25,006 bases of DNA from JBFXAM01 sp050184295. Its GTDB lineage: Bacteria > Planctomycetota > Phycisphaerae > UBA1845 > Fen-1342. The first letter of the stretch is position 1. The number at the start of each line of letters is the position of its first letter. A program made the position numbers and the translations under genes. The stretch spans positions 1 to 25,006 of the forward strand of contig JBFXAM010000063.1 in NCBI GenBank assembly GCA_050184295.1, given 5' to 3'. Positions 15,986-22,835 of this stretch are shown piece by piece. The notes beneath the pieces are model-generated. The model did not search any database, was not told the DNA's origin, and worked only from the letters and a program-made list of their open reading frames with translations.

Positions 15986-17380
15986 TTAGAACCCGCCCGG
16001 GATGATGAACAGATCATTTAATAGCACGCTGAACTGGTTCGCGGTCGTGTGCGTCGTCACCACGTCGGGAAAACCGTCGCTGTTCATGTCCGCGCACTCC
16101 ACGTACTGCGGCTTCGGCTGTCCCGCAGGATCGACACAGAACAGGTTCGGCGGATCGCAGAACTGCCCGTCGTAGGGCGCGTAGCCATACGCCGTGTATG
16201 CGACCAGGCCGCCATGGCCGGAGCACGGCGCGCCGAGGCGCGCGGCGACGACAAAGTCCTCGAGCTGGTCGGGAGATAGCTTGCTCACAGCAACGCCATA
16301 CGGATCCGTCGCCCCGCCGAGCGGGTAGCTCCCGGCGGGTTGGTCGTCAAAGACGCCGCCGAGATCGGCGTGCCACACCTCCGCGAGGTGATCGCCCGGT
16401 CTCGTTACGATCGCGCTCGCCCGCTTCGAAGTCGTGAAAAAGTGCCCGATCGCGACGCCGCGGGCGCCCGGCGACGACCGCGTCTCCGTCGGCGCGAAAA
16501 TCTGGTCGCCGACCTGCGTGTCGTTGATCAGCACGAGCATGCGCCCGAAGCCGTCCGGCGCCAGCACATCGCTCACCATCACGACGTCGAGCCGTCCGGG
16601 AATCGCCGGCTGGCGGATTTCACCCTTGTCGATCCCCACGCCCTGCCCGAACACGTTGGCGCTCATCTCGAAGATGATCGAGTTGAACGTTCCCGCCGGC
16701 TGCTGGCGCACCAACTCCGCCCGCGGGCGCTGCTCGTTGTCGGTGATGCGCGTCCCCGCGACCACCACGTCGACCGTCCCGTTCGTGTCGAAGTCCCACG
16801 CCACCAGGTCCGCCGCGAAGCGCGAATCCAGCGGCACGAACTGCGTCGCGAACGTCCCGGCGCCGTCGTTCTTCAGGATCGCGAGCTGCGCCCGGTCGTC
16901 CGCGAGCACGTCGACCGCGACGATCACGTCGAGATCGCCGTCAAAGTCGATGTCCGCCAGCTCCGCCTCGTTCGGCTTGCCGCCGACGTCGAACGGCGAG
17001 CCGGCGACGTGCTCCAGGGCACAGTTCGGCCCCGGCGGCACGTCCCAGTGGCCCGTGTTGCGGAAAACGCTCACCGTCCCCAGGTTCGAGTTGCAGATCA
17101 CCACGTCCGGCCGATTGTCGCTGCCCACCAGCAGGCCGAGCGCCAGCCCGGTCGGGCGGCTCTCCTGGCAGCCCTCCAGCCCCGCACACGGACCTGCGCT
17201 GTTCACGCTGCAAAACACGAGCGGCGCCTTGAACCGCGGACGCATCTGGCACGGCTGGGCCACGACCGCCGAAAGACCGGCGTCGGTCGCCAGCACCGCC
17301 ATCAGCGCCCAACCAAGCCTACCCCCCCCCCTTCCTTGTCCACAATACGAATTTCGAACGCGACATGTTCGGCACTCCAT
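15986..17380 (-). CDS. Secreted VCBS/FG-GAP repeat protein, start region uncertain
   Basis: About 464 residues from the ATG at 17380. Ca-binding-like loops of the FG-GAP/VCBS type recur: DIDFDGDLDVIVAV, DFDTNGTVDVVVAG, GRLDVVMVSDV and DMNSDGFPDVVTTH, so an extracellular beta-propeller is likely. A hydrophobic signal-peptide core (LGWALMAVLATDAGLSAVVA) precedes it. The start is doubtful: ATG 17380 has no ribosome binding site and reads through a run of ten G (17322-17331). A second ATG at 17366, with GGAG eight bases before it, encodes MSRSKFVLWTRK, a much better signal-peptide start, but reaches a stop right after the run; one G fewer would put it in frame. Either the run is misread or the gene is switchable. 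It is followed 15 bp later by the HAF gene. Confidence 0.8.
   Translation of the reverse strand: MECRTCRVRNSYCGQGRGGGRLGWALMAVLATDAGLSAVVAQPCQMRPRFKAPLVFCSVNSAGPCAGLEGCQESRPTGLALGLLVGSDNRPDVVICNSNLGTVSVFRNTGHWDVPPGPNCALEHVAGSPFDVGGKPNEAELADIDFDGDLDVIVAVDVLADDRAQLAILKNDGAGTFATQFVPLDSRFAADLVAWDFDTNGTVDVVVAGTRITDNEQRPRAELVRQQPAGTFNSIIFEMSANVFGQGVGIDKGEIRQPAIPGRLDVVMVSDVLAPDGFGRMLVLINDTQVGDQIFAPTETRSSPGARGVAIGHFFTTSKRASAIVTRPGDHLAEVWHADLGGVFDDQPAGSYPLGGATDPYGVAVSKLSPDQLEDFVVAARLGAPCSGHGGLVAYTAYGYAPYDGQFCDPPNLFCVDPAGQPKPQYVECADMNSDGFPDVVTTHTTANQFSVLLNDLFIIPGGF
17322..17331. repeat. Ten-base C/G homopolymer inside the VCBS coding start
   Basis: Ten consecutive C on the + strand (G in the mRNA sense). 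It lies between the charged N-terminus and the hydrophobic core of the signal peptide. Its length decides which of two start codons is in frame with the rest of the gene. Confidence 0.9.
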
Positions 17381-17394
17381 TGAAGTGGCGCGCC

Positions 17395-17416
17395 CCGACC
17401 CCAACCGCGGGGTCGG
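17395..17416. promoter_or_regulatory. Stem-loop in the leader of the VCBS-HAF operon
   Basis: ccgacccc (17395-17402) and ggggtcgg (17409-17416) form a perfect 8-bp stem with a 6-nt loop, 14 bp upstream of the ATG at 17380. It would be in the 5' leader if transcription starts further upstream, for example near a TATAAC box around 17470. It could influence translation or act as a protein site. Confidence 0.45.
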
Positions 17417-17438
17417 AGGACGCGCGGGGCAGGAATAC

Positions 17439-17458
17439 ACCTAGCACGCAGCGTGCCA
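17439..17458. repeat. 20-bp near-palindrome, copy 1 (inverted partner at 19377)
   Basis: ACCTAGCACGCAGCGTGCCA. The core GCACGC-A-GCGTGC is symmetric around a single base. The exact reverse complement occurs at 19377-19396, so the two copies bracket rimO in inverted orientation. This copy lies upstream of the VCBS-HAF genes, downstream of rimO. Confidence 0.85.
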
Positions 17459-17565
17459 GAGGGCGCCGGTTATAAAAAAGCTCCCACCAAGGCGATTAGG
17501 TCGAATTGGCGCGCGAGCGTGAAGACGACGCGCGCCGGTCGGCGGATGGGGATCGTGCGTGATCC

Positions 17566-17574
17566 GGGGGGGGG
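17566..17574. repeat. Nine-base G homopolymer in intergenic DNA
   Basis: Nine consecutive G between rimO and the VCBS gene, about 240 bp from the C10 run. It lies outside any recognised gene. Confidence 0.85.
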
Positions 17575-17643
17575 CACACGCACAACGCGCGCCGCATGGT
17601 GTGCATGAGACCGTTATCCGCGAATGCGCAGCGCTGCTTGAGC

Positions 17644-17661
17644 CGCGGGCTTCGGCCCGCG
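17644..17661. terminator. Hairpin with TTCG tetraloop downstream of rimO
   Basis: cgcgggc-ttcg-gcccgcg has the same 7-bp stem as the hairpin at 14614 but a UUCG-class loop. It starts about 75 bp after the rimO stop codon in the direction of transcription (minus strand). No T-tract follows. A role at the rimO mRNA 3' end is plausible. Confidence 0.5.
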
Positions 17662-17735
17662 CGGACGCTCGTCGCGTCGCGCGCCGTGCCATCGAGAAGA
17701 ATTGATACCGCTCGGAGTTGCAGAAACAGGAGGCC

Positions 17736-19217
17736 TCAGCGCTTCGCTGTCTTCAGTTTTTGCGCGACCGGCTTCACGACCAGGTCGTAGTCTTCCGTAT
17801 CGACGCACTTGACGTTCACAAACGTTCCCGGTTCGACGCCGCCGTCGGGCAGGATGCTGACCGCGTCGACCTCGGGGGCCTGACCGGCGTGCCGCGCGAC
17901 CGCGCCGCGCTCGTCGGTTTCGTCGTCCGAATCGACCAGTACATCAAATGACTTGCCCACCCAACGCCTCACCCCCGCCAGCGCCACTCCCTGCTGCGCG
18001 AGCATCAAGCGCTCGTGTCGCTGCGCGATCCGCGCCGGGTCGACGTGATCCTTCATGCGGCCCGCGGGCGTCTCGGGCTCGAGCGAGTAGGGAAACGCGC
18101 CGGCCGCGTCGAAGCCGAAGTCGCGCACGAACGCACACAATTCTTCGAACTCCGCTTCGGTCTCGCCGGGGAAGCCGACGATGAACGTCGTGCGAATGCT
18201 GACGCCGGGTATCCGCCGTCGCAGCTTGTCGAGCAGCGTCTCGGTTTGCTTGCGCGTGACGCGGCGGGCCATGGCGCGAAGCACGCGATCGTTGATATGC
18301 TGCAATGGAATGTCGATGTATTTGACGACGCGTTCGCAGCTTGCGATGGCGTCGATCATCTCATCGGTGAAGATCGACGGATAGACATACATTAGTCGAA
18401 TCCACCGCGCCCCGTCGCATTCGCGATCGAGCGTCCGCAGCAGACCCGCCAGCCCGCCGGCGGCGCCGATGTCCGCGCCATAGCTGGTCGTGTCCTGCCC
18501 GATCAGGATGAGTTCCCGCGCGCCGTCGGCGATCAGCTCGCGACACTCCGCGACGAGCTGCTCGGGAGTCTTGCTATGCATCGGGCCGCGGATCGACGGG
18601 ATCGTGCAGAAGGTGCACTTCTGGTTGCAGCCTTCGCTGATCCGCACATACGCATAATGTCGCGGCGTCAGGCGGACGCGGGCCTGGTCGCTCCAGGGCT
18701 GCGGGTGATAGTCGCCGAGAAACAGGTCGAGCCCCGCGTCGCGGTCGCTGCGCCACACGGCGCGGACGACATCGTCGCGGTTGTTCACGCCCACCAGCGC
18801 GTCGATCTCCGGCACCCACTCGCGCAGCTTCTCGCCGTCGCGCTGCACGAGACACCCCGCGACAACGATGCGCTGGAGCGTGCCGCGGCGCTTGCGCTCG
18901 GCGAGTTCGCGGAGCACGTCGAGCGCCTCCTGGCGCGACGATTCGAGAAACCCGCAGGTGTTCACGACGATCGTGTCGGCGGCTTCCTCATCGCCGCTGA
19001 GGGTCGCGCCGGACTCGGCGAGCTGGCCGAGCATCTTTTCGGAGTCGACGAGGTTCTTGGCGCAGCCGAGCGAAACGAACGCCACGATCGGAGCGTCGCC
19101 GGGTGGGGGAGAGGACGCAACGGGCTGGGCTTTTTGCCCCAGAACGGGCAGCCCGAGGCTCGCGCCCCGGCATCGGCCGGCGGTGTCGGGGCGCGGTTCG
19201 AACGAAGCGTCGTGCAT
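17736..19217 (-). CDS. rimO: Ribosomal protein S12 methylthiotransferase RimO
   Basis: A 493-residue radical-SAM enzyme that adds a methylthio group to the conserved aspartate of ribosomal protein S12. Order of domains: UPF0004 domain beginning FVSLGCAKNLVDSEKMLG (Cys52, with Cys88 and Cys122 as the other ligands of the auxiliary 4Fe-4S cluster), radical SAM motif EGCNQKCTFCTIPSIRG (Cys197, Cys201, Cys204), and a C-terminal TRAM domain from about 425. SLGCAKNLVDSE favours RimO over MiaB. The N-terminus carries about 45 extra residues rich in Pro/Ala/Gly before the usual start; there is no later Met that would remove them. The ATG at 19217 has only a weak upstream GGCGGAAAAG. A good promoter lies about 70 bp upstream. 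The protein is cytoplasmic and housekeeping; its nrfH neighbour is divergent and unrelated. Confidence 0.95.
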   Translation of the reverse strand: MHDASFEPRPDTAGRCRGASLGLPVLGQKAQPVASSPPPGDAPIVAFVSLGCAKNLVDSEKMLGQLAESGATLSGDEEAADTIVVNTCGFLESSRQEALDVLRELAERKRRGTLQRIVVAGCLVQRDGEKLREWVPEIDALVGVNNRDDVVRAVWRSDRDAGLDLFLGDYHPQPWSDQARVRLTPRHYAYVRISEGCNQKCTFCTIPSIRGPMHSKTPEQLVAECRELIADGARELILIGQDTTSYGADIGAAGGLAGLLRTLDRECDGARWIRLMYVYPSIFTDEMIDAIASCERVVKYIDIPLQHINDRVLRAMARRVTRKQTETLLDKLRRRIPGVSIRTTFIVGFPGETEAEFEELCAFVRDFGFDAAGAFPYSLEPETPAGRMKDHVDPARIAQRHERLMLAQQGVALAGVRRWVGKSFDVLVDSDDETDERGAVARHAGQAPEVDAVSILPDGGVEPGTFVNVKCVDTEDYDLVVKPVAQKLKTAKR

Positions 19218-19285
19218 GTGTCGATCTTTTCCGCCCGGGATCGCCCGCGCGCCAGGAAGGTTCGCGCAAGTCACTACGAACAAAC

Positions 19286-19314
19286 AGCATAGCAGGTTCG
19301 CGGCGGGCTGGCAA
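19286..19314 (-). promoter_or_regulatory. Sigma-70-like promoter for rimO
   Basis: On the minus strand TTGCCA (19314-19309) and TATGCT (19291-19286) are separated by exactly 17 bp. Transcription would start near 19279 and give a leader of about 60 nt. This is the clearest promoter in the window. Confidence 0.65.
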
Positions 19315-19376
19315 CGCGGCCGGCGGCGCGGCAGAATGGGGGCGCGCGAATCGCGCGAGCGCATGAAATTCGCGCG

Positions 19377-19396
19377 TGGCACGCTGCGTGCTAGGT
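19377..19396. repeat. 20-bp near-palindrome, copy 2 (inverted partner at 17439)
   Basis: TGGCACGCTGCGTGCTAGGT, the exact reverse complement of 17439-17458. Located in the 275-bp divergent space between rimO and nrfH, about 97 bp before the nrfH ATG, where it could be an operator site. Confidence 0.85.
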
Positions 19397-19492
19397 CTAC
19401 TCACCGGTGGCGCGCGGCTCGGGTGCCGCCCGATGCTCGACCCCGGTGCGGCGCCGGCCGCGCGCTCCGCTTGAACGCGAAGGATCCACCGC

Positions 19493-19948
19493 ATGGCGCG
19501 GGCGTTTCTGATCAGCGCGATTGTGCTCGGCCTGCTCGGCGGCGTCGTCGCCGGCGTCGGCGCCTACACGTTCATCTACGCCGAGGGCGGCTCCTATCTC
19601 ACCAACGACCCGAGCGCCTGCGCCAACTGCCACGTCATGCAGGCGCAGCTCGACGCGTGGGCCAAGGGCAGCCACCACGCCGTCGCCACCTGCAACGACT
19701 GCCACACACCGCACGATTTTTTGGGGAAGTGGATCACCAAGGCGCGCAACGGCTGGAACCACTCGCGCGCCTTCACCACCGGCGACTTTGTCTGGCCGAT
19801 CCGCATCACGCCGACGAACCGCGCGATCACCGAAGCCGCCTGCCGGCACTGTCACGCCGACATGGTCGAGATGATCGACACGCGGCCCGGCGCCGCCGAG
19901 CCGCTCTCGTGCCTGCAATGTCATCGCGACGTGGGACATCTGCACTGA
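19493..19948 (+). CDS. nrfH: Cytochrome c nitrite reductase small subunit NrfH
   Basis: A 151-residue tetraheme cytochrome c of the NapC/NirT family. An uncleaved N-terminal anchor (FLISAIVLGLLGGVVAGVGAY) is followed by four CxxCH heme sites at Cys43, Cys67, Cys117 and Cys140. It takes electrons from menaquinol in the cytoplasmic membrane and passes them to NrfA. Size, the number of hemes and the adjacent nrfA identify it well. AAGGA stands about ten bases before the ATG. The stop codon is 52 bp before nrfA, so they form an operon. The gap to the divergent rimO holds a 20-bp near-palindrome that might serve regulation; I see no FNR or Fnr-like site. Confidence 0.95.
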   Translation: MARAFLISAIVLGLLGGVVAGVGAYTFIYAEGGSYLTNDPSACANCHVMQAQLDAWAKGSHHAVATCNDCHTPHDFLGKWITKARNGWNHSRAFTTGDFVWPIRITPTNRAITEAACRHCHADMVEMIDTRPGAAEPLSCLQCHRDVGHLH

Positions 19949-20000
19949 CGACACCCGCCCGCGCCGCGCGCGACGCACCCGCGAATCAGGAGAACCCGTC

Positions 20001-21506
20001 ATGAACCACACCGCGATCCCACCCGCGCCGCCCGCCCGAGCGCGCTTCTGGACGACCGTCACGCTCATCGCCGTGTTCACCGGGGCGGCGGCGTTCGGCG
20101 TGACCTGGCTGCTGGTCGACGTATTCACGCACAAGCAGGAGGCGAAGAACCCCTTCTTCCGCGTCGTCGAGCTGGCCGCCGACACCGCCGACCCAGCCAC
20201 CTGGGGCAAGAACTTCCCGCTCCAATACGACGCCTACAAGCGCACCGTCGACATGCAGCGAACCCGCTTCGGCGGCAGCGAGGCGGTTCCGCGCACGCCG
20301 AGCGACGCCGACCCGCGCTCGCTGGTCGCCGAGTCGCGCCTCGAAGAGGACGGGCGTCTCAAGACGATGTGGGCCGGCTACCCGTTCTCGGTCGACTTCC
20401 GCGAGGAGCGCGGCCACGCGTACATGCTTGAGGACCAGACCTTCACGAAGCGCCACGAGGCGGCGCCGCAGCCCGGCGCGTGCCTGAACTGTCACGCGTC
20501 GATGGTGACGGCGTATCAGCGCGTCGGCGACGGAGACGTGTTCCAGGGGTTCCGGGCGATCAACGCGATGTCCTATCCCGAGGCGCGCACGCTCGCCGAG
20601 CATCCCGTCGCGTGCATCGACTGTCATGATCCGGCGACGATGGCGCTGCGCATCACGCGGCCCGCGTTCATCCAGGGCATCCGCGAGTACAAGGAGCAGG
20701 AGGGAGTGCCCGGGTACGACGTGAACACGATGGCGACGCGGCAGGAGATGCGCGCGTTTGTCTGCGGACAATGCCACGTCGAATACTACTTCAAGGGCAA
20801 GGACAAGCAGCTCACCTATCCGTGGTCGCGCGGGCTGAAGGTCGACGAGATCCTCGCCTACTATGACCAGACCGACTTCAAGGACTGGACCCACGCCGAC
20901 ACCGGCGCGCCCGTGCTCAAGGCCCAGCATCCGGAATTTGAAATGTGGAACCAGGGCATCCACGCGCGCTCGGGAGTCGCATGCGCCGACTGCCACATGC
21001 CCTACATGCGCGTCGGCGCGCACAAGATCAGCGACCACCACGTCCGCAGCCCGCTGCTTAACATCGCCCACGCCTGCCAGACCTGCCACAAGGAGACGGA
21101 ACAGGAGTTGCGCGACCGGGCCGAGACGATCCAGGCGCGGACGTTTCGACTGCGGAGCATCGCGATGACCGCGCTCGTGGAGTTGATCCACGACATCAAG
21201 GCCTGCCGCGAAGCCGGCGCGACCGATTCGCAGCTCGAAAGGGCGCGCCTCGCGCAGCGCAAGGCGCAGTTCTTCCTCGACTTTGTCGAGGCCGAGAACT
21301 CGCTGGGTTTCCACGCGCCGCAGGAGGCCGCCCGCATCCTCGCCGAATCCATCGACGCCACCCGTCAGGGACAGGTCGCGCTCCGCGATCTGCCGATGAA
21401 GCGCGCCGGCGAAGAAGACCAGGCTGCGGCGAACCCTTTGGACAGGGAAGACGCGCTGGCCGCCCCCGGCGAGGCGTCGGCCGTCCGAACGGCGGTCCGT
21501 CCGTAG
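20001..21506 (+). CDS. nrfA: Ammonia-forming cytochrome c nitrite reductase NrfA, CxxCH type
   Basis: A 501-residue pentaheme cytochrome that reduces nitrite to ammonium outside the cytoplasmic membrane. A hydrophobic N-terminal segment (17-40) is a signal peptide or anchor. Heme motifs: CLNCH (161), CIDCH (205), CGQCH (255), CADCH (328), CQTCH (359). Active-site signatures are present: SVDFREERGH with the catalytic Arg137, VEYYF with Tyr262/263, and KAQHPEFE with His310 plus Lys and Gln of the calcium site. The first heme motif ends in His, whereas classical NrfA uses CxxCK with Lys as the active-site ligand; CxxCH variants are known in other bacteria. A charged Ala/Glu/Asp tail of about 45 residues follows the family core. 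AGGAG about eight bases before the ATG supports the start. Confidence 0.94.
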   Translation: MNHTAIPPAPPARARFWTTVTLIAVFTGAAAFGVTWLLVDVFTHKQEAKNPFFRVVELAADTADPATWGKNFPLQYDAYKRTVDMQRTRFGGSEAVPRTPSDADPRSLVAESRLEEDGRLKTMWAGYPFSVDFREERGHAYMLEDQTFTKRHEAAPQPGACLNCHASMVTAYQRVGDGDVFQGFRAINAMSYPEARTLAEHPVACIDCHDPATMALRITRPAFIQGIREYKEQEGVPGYDVNTMATRQEMRAFVCGQCHVEYYFKGKDKQLTYPWSRGLKVDEILAYYDQTDFKDWTHADTGAPVLKAQHPEFEMWNQGIHARSGVACADCHMPYMRVGAHKISDHHVRSPLLNIAHACQTCHKETEQELRDRAETIQARTFRLRSIAMTALVELIHDIKACREAGATDSQLERARLAQRKAQFFLDFVEAENSLGFHAPQEAARILAESIDATRQGQVALRDLPMKRAGEEDQAAANPLDREDALAAPGEASAVRTAVRP

Positions 21507-21824
21507 ATCGCGATCGCGCCCCGCGGAGAAGTGCAGCGCCTCAAGCGGAAGTTCCGCTGCCGCCCAGGCCCGCGGCAGCCCGCAGGGCTGCGAGTTCGTA
21601 GCCGGGCGTGAAGCGCAGCGCCACGCCCGGTTCACGCCGGCACTCCAGTCCACTCCCAGCCCGAAGGGCTGGTCGGACCGTTCGAGCCCCAACGTACGAT
21701 CAGGCCTTCGGCCTGAATCCACTTTTCAACCACCCGACACTTTCGGGCGTGCCGTTGCGCTTCACACCGGGCTACTCACGTTCACGCCTTCGGCCTGAAC
21801 CGCCGTTCCACCCCGTGCGTCCCT
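21507..21824. other. Intergenic region between convergent genes, filled with palindromic repeats
   Basis: No gene is supported. The 318-bp gap between the 3' ends of nrfA (+) and the secreted G8-like gene (-) consists mostly of hairpins, listed in the next entry. These could stop transcription from both sides. Confidence 0.7.
21575..21775. repeat. Cluster of palindromic repeats including composite copies B and C
   Basis: From left to right: gcagccc-gca-gggctgc (21575-21591); gtagccgggcgtg...cacgcccgg with a perfect 9-bp stem (21602-21610 / 21622-21630) and 11-nt loop; ccagccc-gaa-gggctgg (21656-21672); tcaggcc-ttc-ggcctga (21700-21716); and an inverted relative of the gtagccgggcgtgaagcgca unit ending gctac at 21775. 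A third ggccttcggcctga-like half lies at 21785. Copy A of the composite is at 12595. The elements resemble bacterial REP/BIME palindromes. Confidence 0.75.
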
Positions 21825-22727
21825 TTAGTTAGCGACAAAGGCCACGTCGGGCGCGACCTTGAGCTTCCCGCCGGCGCACACGAAGTCGCCTATGAACGAC
21901 GTCGGGGAGTCGATGTCCAGCACGCCGCCGCTGAGTTCAAGCTTGGCGTTCACGTTGGCGAAGAGCGCGTATTGCGAGACCTGGAACGTGCCGCCGGAGA
22001 TGAGCACGCGGCCGGTTGTGGAAAACTGGCTGCCGCTGGCGGCATAGCCGATGCGGAGCGAGCCGGCGCTGCAATCGAGCTTGCCGTCGCCGATCAGGAT
22101 CACGCGCTCGCCCACGTCCGCCACTTCACCGATGTCGAGCGTGTCGCTGGCGTGGTTGGTCTGGATCGTCGCGGTGGAGTGATCGAGATCGATTGTGAGT
22201 TCGAGCGTCGAGGTGGCGTTGAAGCGCAGCGAGCCGCGCATCGTGATGCCCTGGCCCACCGTGAGCGTGACGCTGGAGCTGGTCGGGCGGATGATGCCGG
22301 GGCCGTAGCCGTCGGTGGCGCGGGCGGTGACGACGCCGGACGAACCGCTGTCGGCGAAGATCGTGGTGTTGCTGACGAGCATCAGCCGCGGGACGACGGA
22401 GCTGGCTTCGTCGAAGTACATGGTGCCGTGGATTTTGATCTGGCTGGACAGCCCGCCTGAAGTCTGCATGCTCAGGTCTTTTCCGACGACGCCGTGCGTG
22501 CCGCCCGCGGCGATGGTGATCTGCGAGCAAGCCTGGTTGGCGGCGGCGATGACACAGGTCTTGCCGTCGGGGATGGTCGCGGTGTCGCCGACGCCGGGAA
22601 CACCGGTTGGATCCCAATGTTCGGGCGTGTTCCAATCTCCACTGCTCGGTTGAAACGTGTACGATGTTGCATACGACATTGACACTGCGCAACACGCACA
22701 GGCGAGAGTCAGGAATCGTCTCAACAT
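21825..22727 (-). CDS. Secreted beta-structured protein with G8-like N-terminus
   Basis: A 300-residue protein. MLRRFLTLACACCAVSMSYA is a signal peptide. Then comes DWNTPEHWDPTGVPGVGDTA followed by TIPDGKTCVI, which resembles the start of G8-type domains (W..W..G.vP..gD.vtI). The remainder is a regular series of short strands with Gly/Ser/Thr turns (LSMQTSGGLSSQIKIHGTMY, LRFNATSTLELTIDLD, GKLKVAPDVAF), as in right-handed beta-helices. It lacks the dockerin pair of its neighbour. The ATG at 22727 has GGAG at six bases; an earlier in-frame ATG (22793) would spoil the signal peptide. Function unknown: surface attachment or polysaccharide contact is plausible. The 24167-24571 gene has the same kind of N-terminus. 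Confidence 0.8.
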   Translation of the reverse strand: MLRRFLTLACACCAVSMSYATSYTFQPSSGDWNTPEHWDPTGVPGVGDTATIPDGKTCVIAAANQACSQITIAAGGTHGVVGKDLSMQTSGGLSSQIKIHGTMYFDEASSVVPRLMLVSNTTIFADSGSSGVVTARATDGYGPGIIRPTSSSVTLTVGQGITMRGSLRFNATSTLELTIDLDHSTATIQTNHASDTLDIGEVADVGERVILIGDGKLDCSAGSLRIGYAASGSQFSTTGRVLISGGTFQVSQYALFANVNAKLELSGGVLDIDSPTSFIGDFVCAGGKLKVAPDVAFVAN

Positions 22728-22788
22728 CACATTCTCCATTGGATGGTTACGGCATAGAACCGGCGCGCAAGGGCGGGGACAGTCCGTC

Positions 22789-22817
22789 ATCATAGCGATT
22801 CTCGTGCGATTGCTCCA
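22789..22817 (-). promoter_or_regulatory. Possible promoter of the G8-like gene
   Basis: On the minus strand TATGAT (22794-22789) lies 17 bp from TGGAGC (22817-22812), a poor -35 match. The leader would be about 55 nt. Only the -10 element is convincing. Confidence 0.35.
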
Positions 22818-22835
22818 TCGACTGAAAGGCGACGC

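Noticed and set aside
16340..17444. Two long plus-strand frames opposite the VCBS gene
   Set aside because: The minus strand encodes clear FG-GAP loops and ends in an operon-like junction; the plus frames have no motif.
17441..17480. The gctcccaccaagg and T6 stretch as an intrinsic terminator for rimO
   Set aside because: On the minus strand TTTTTT is present, but no stable stem precedes it.
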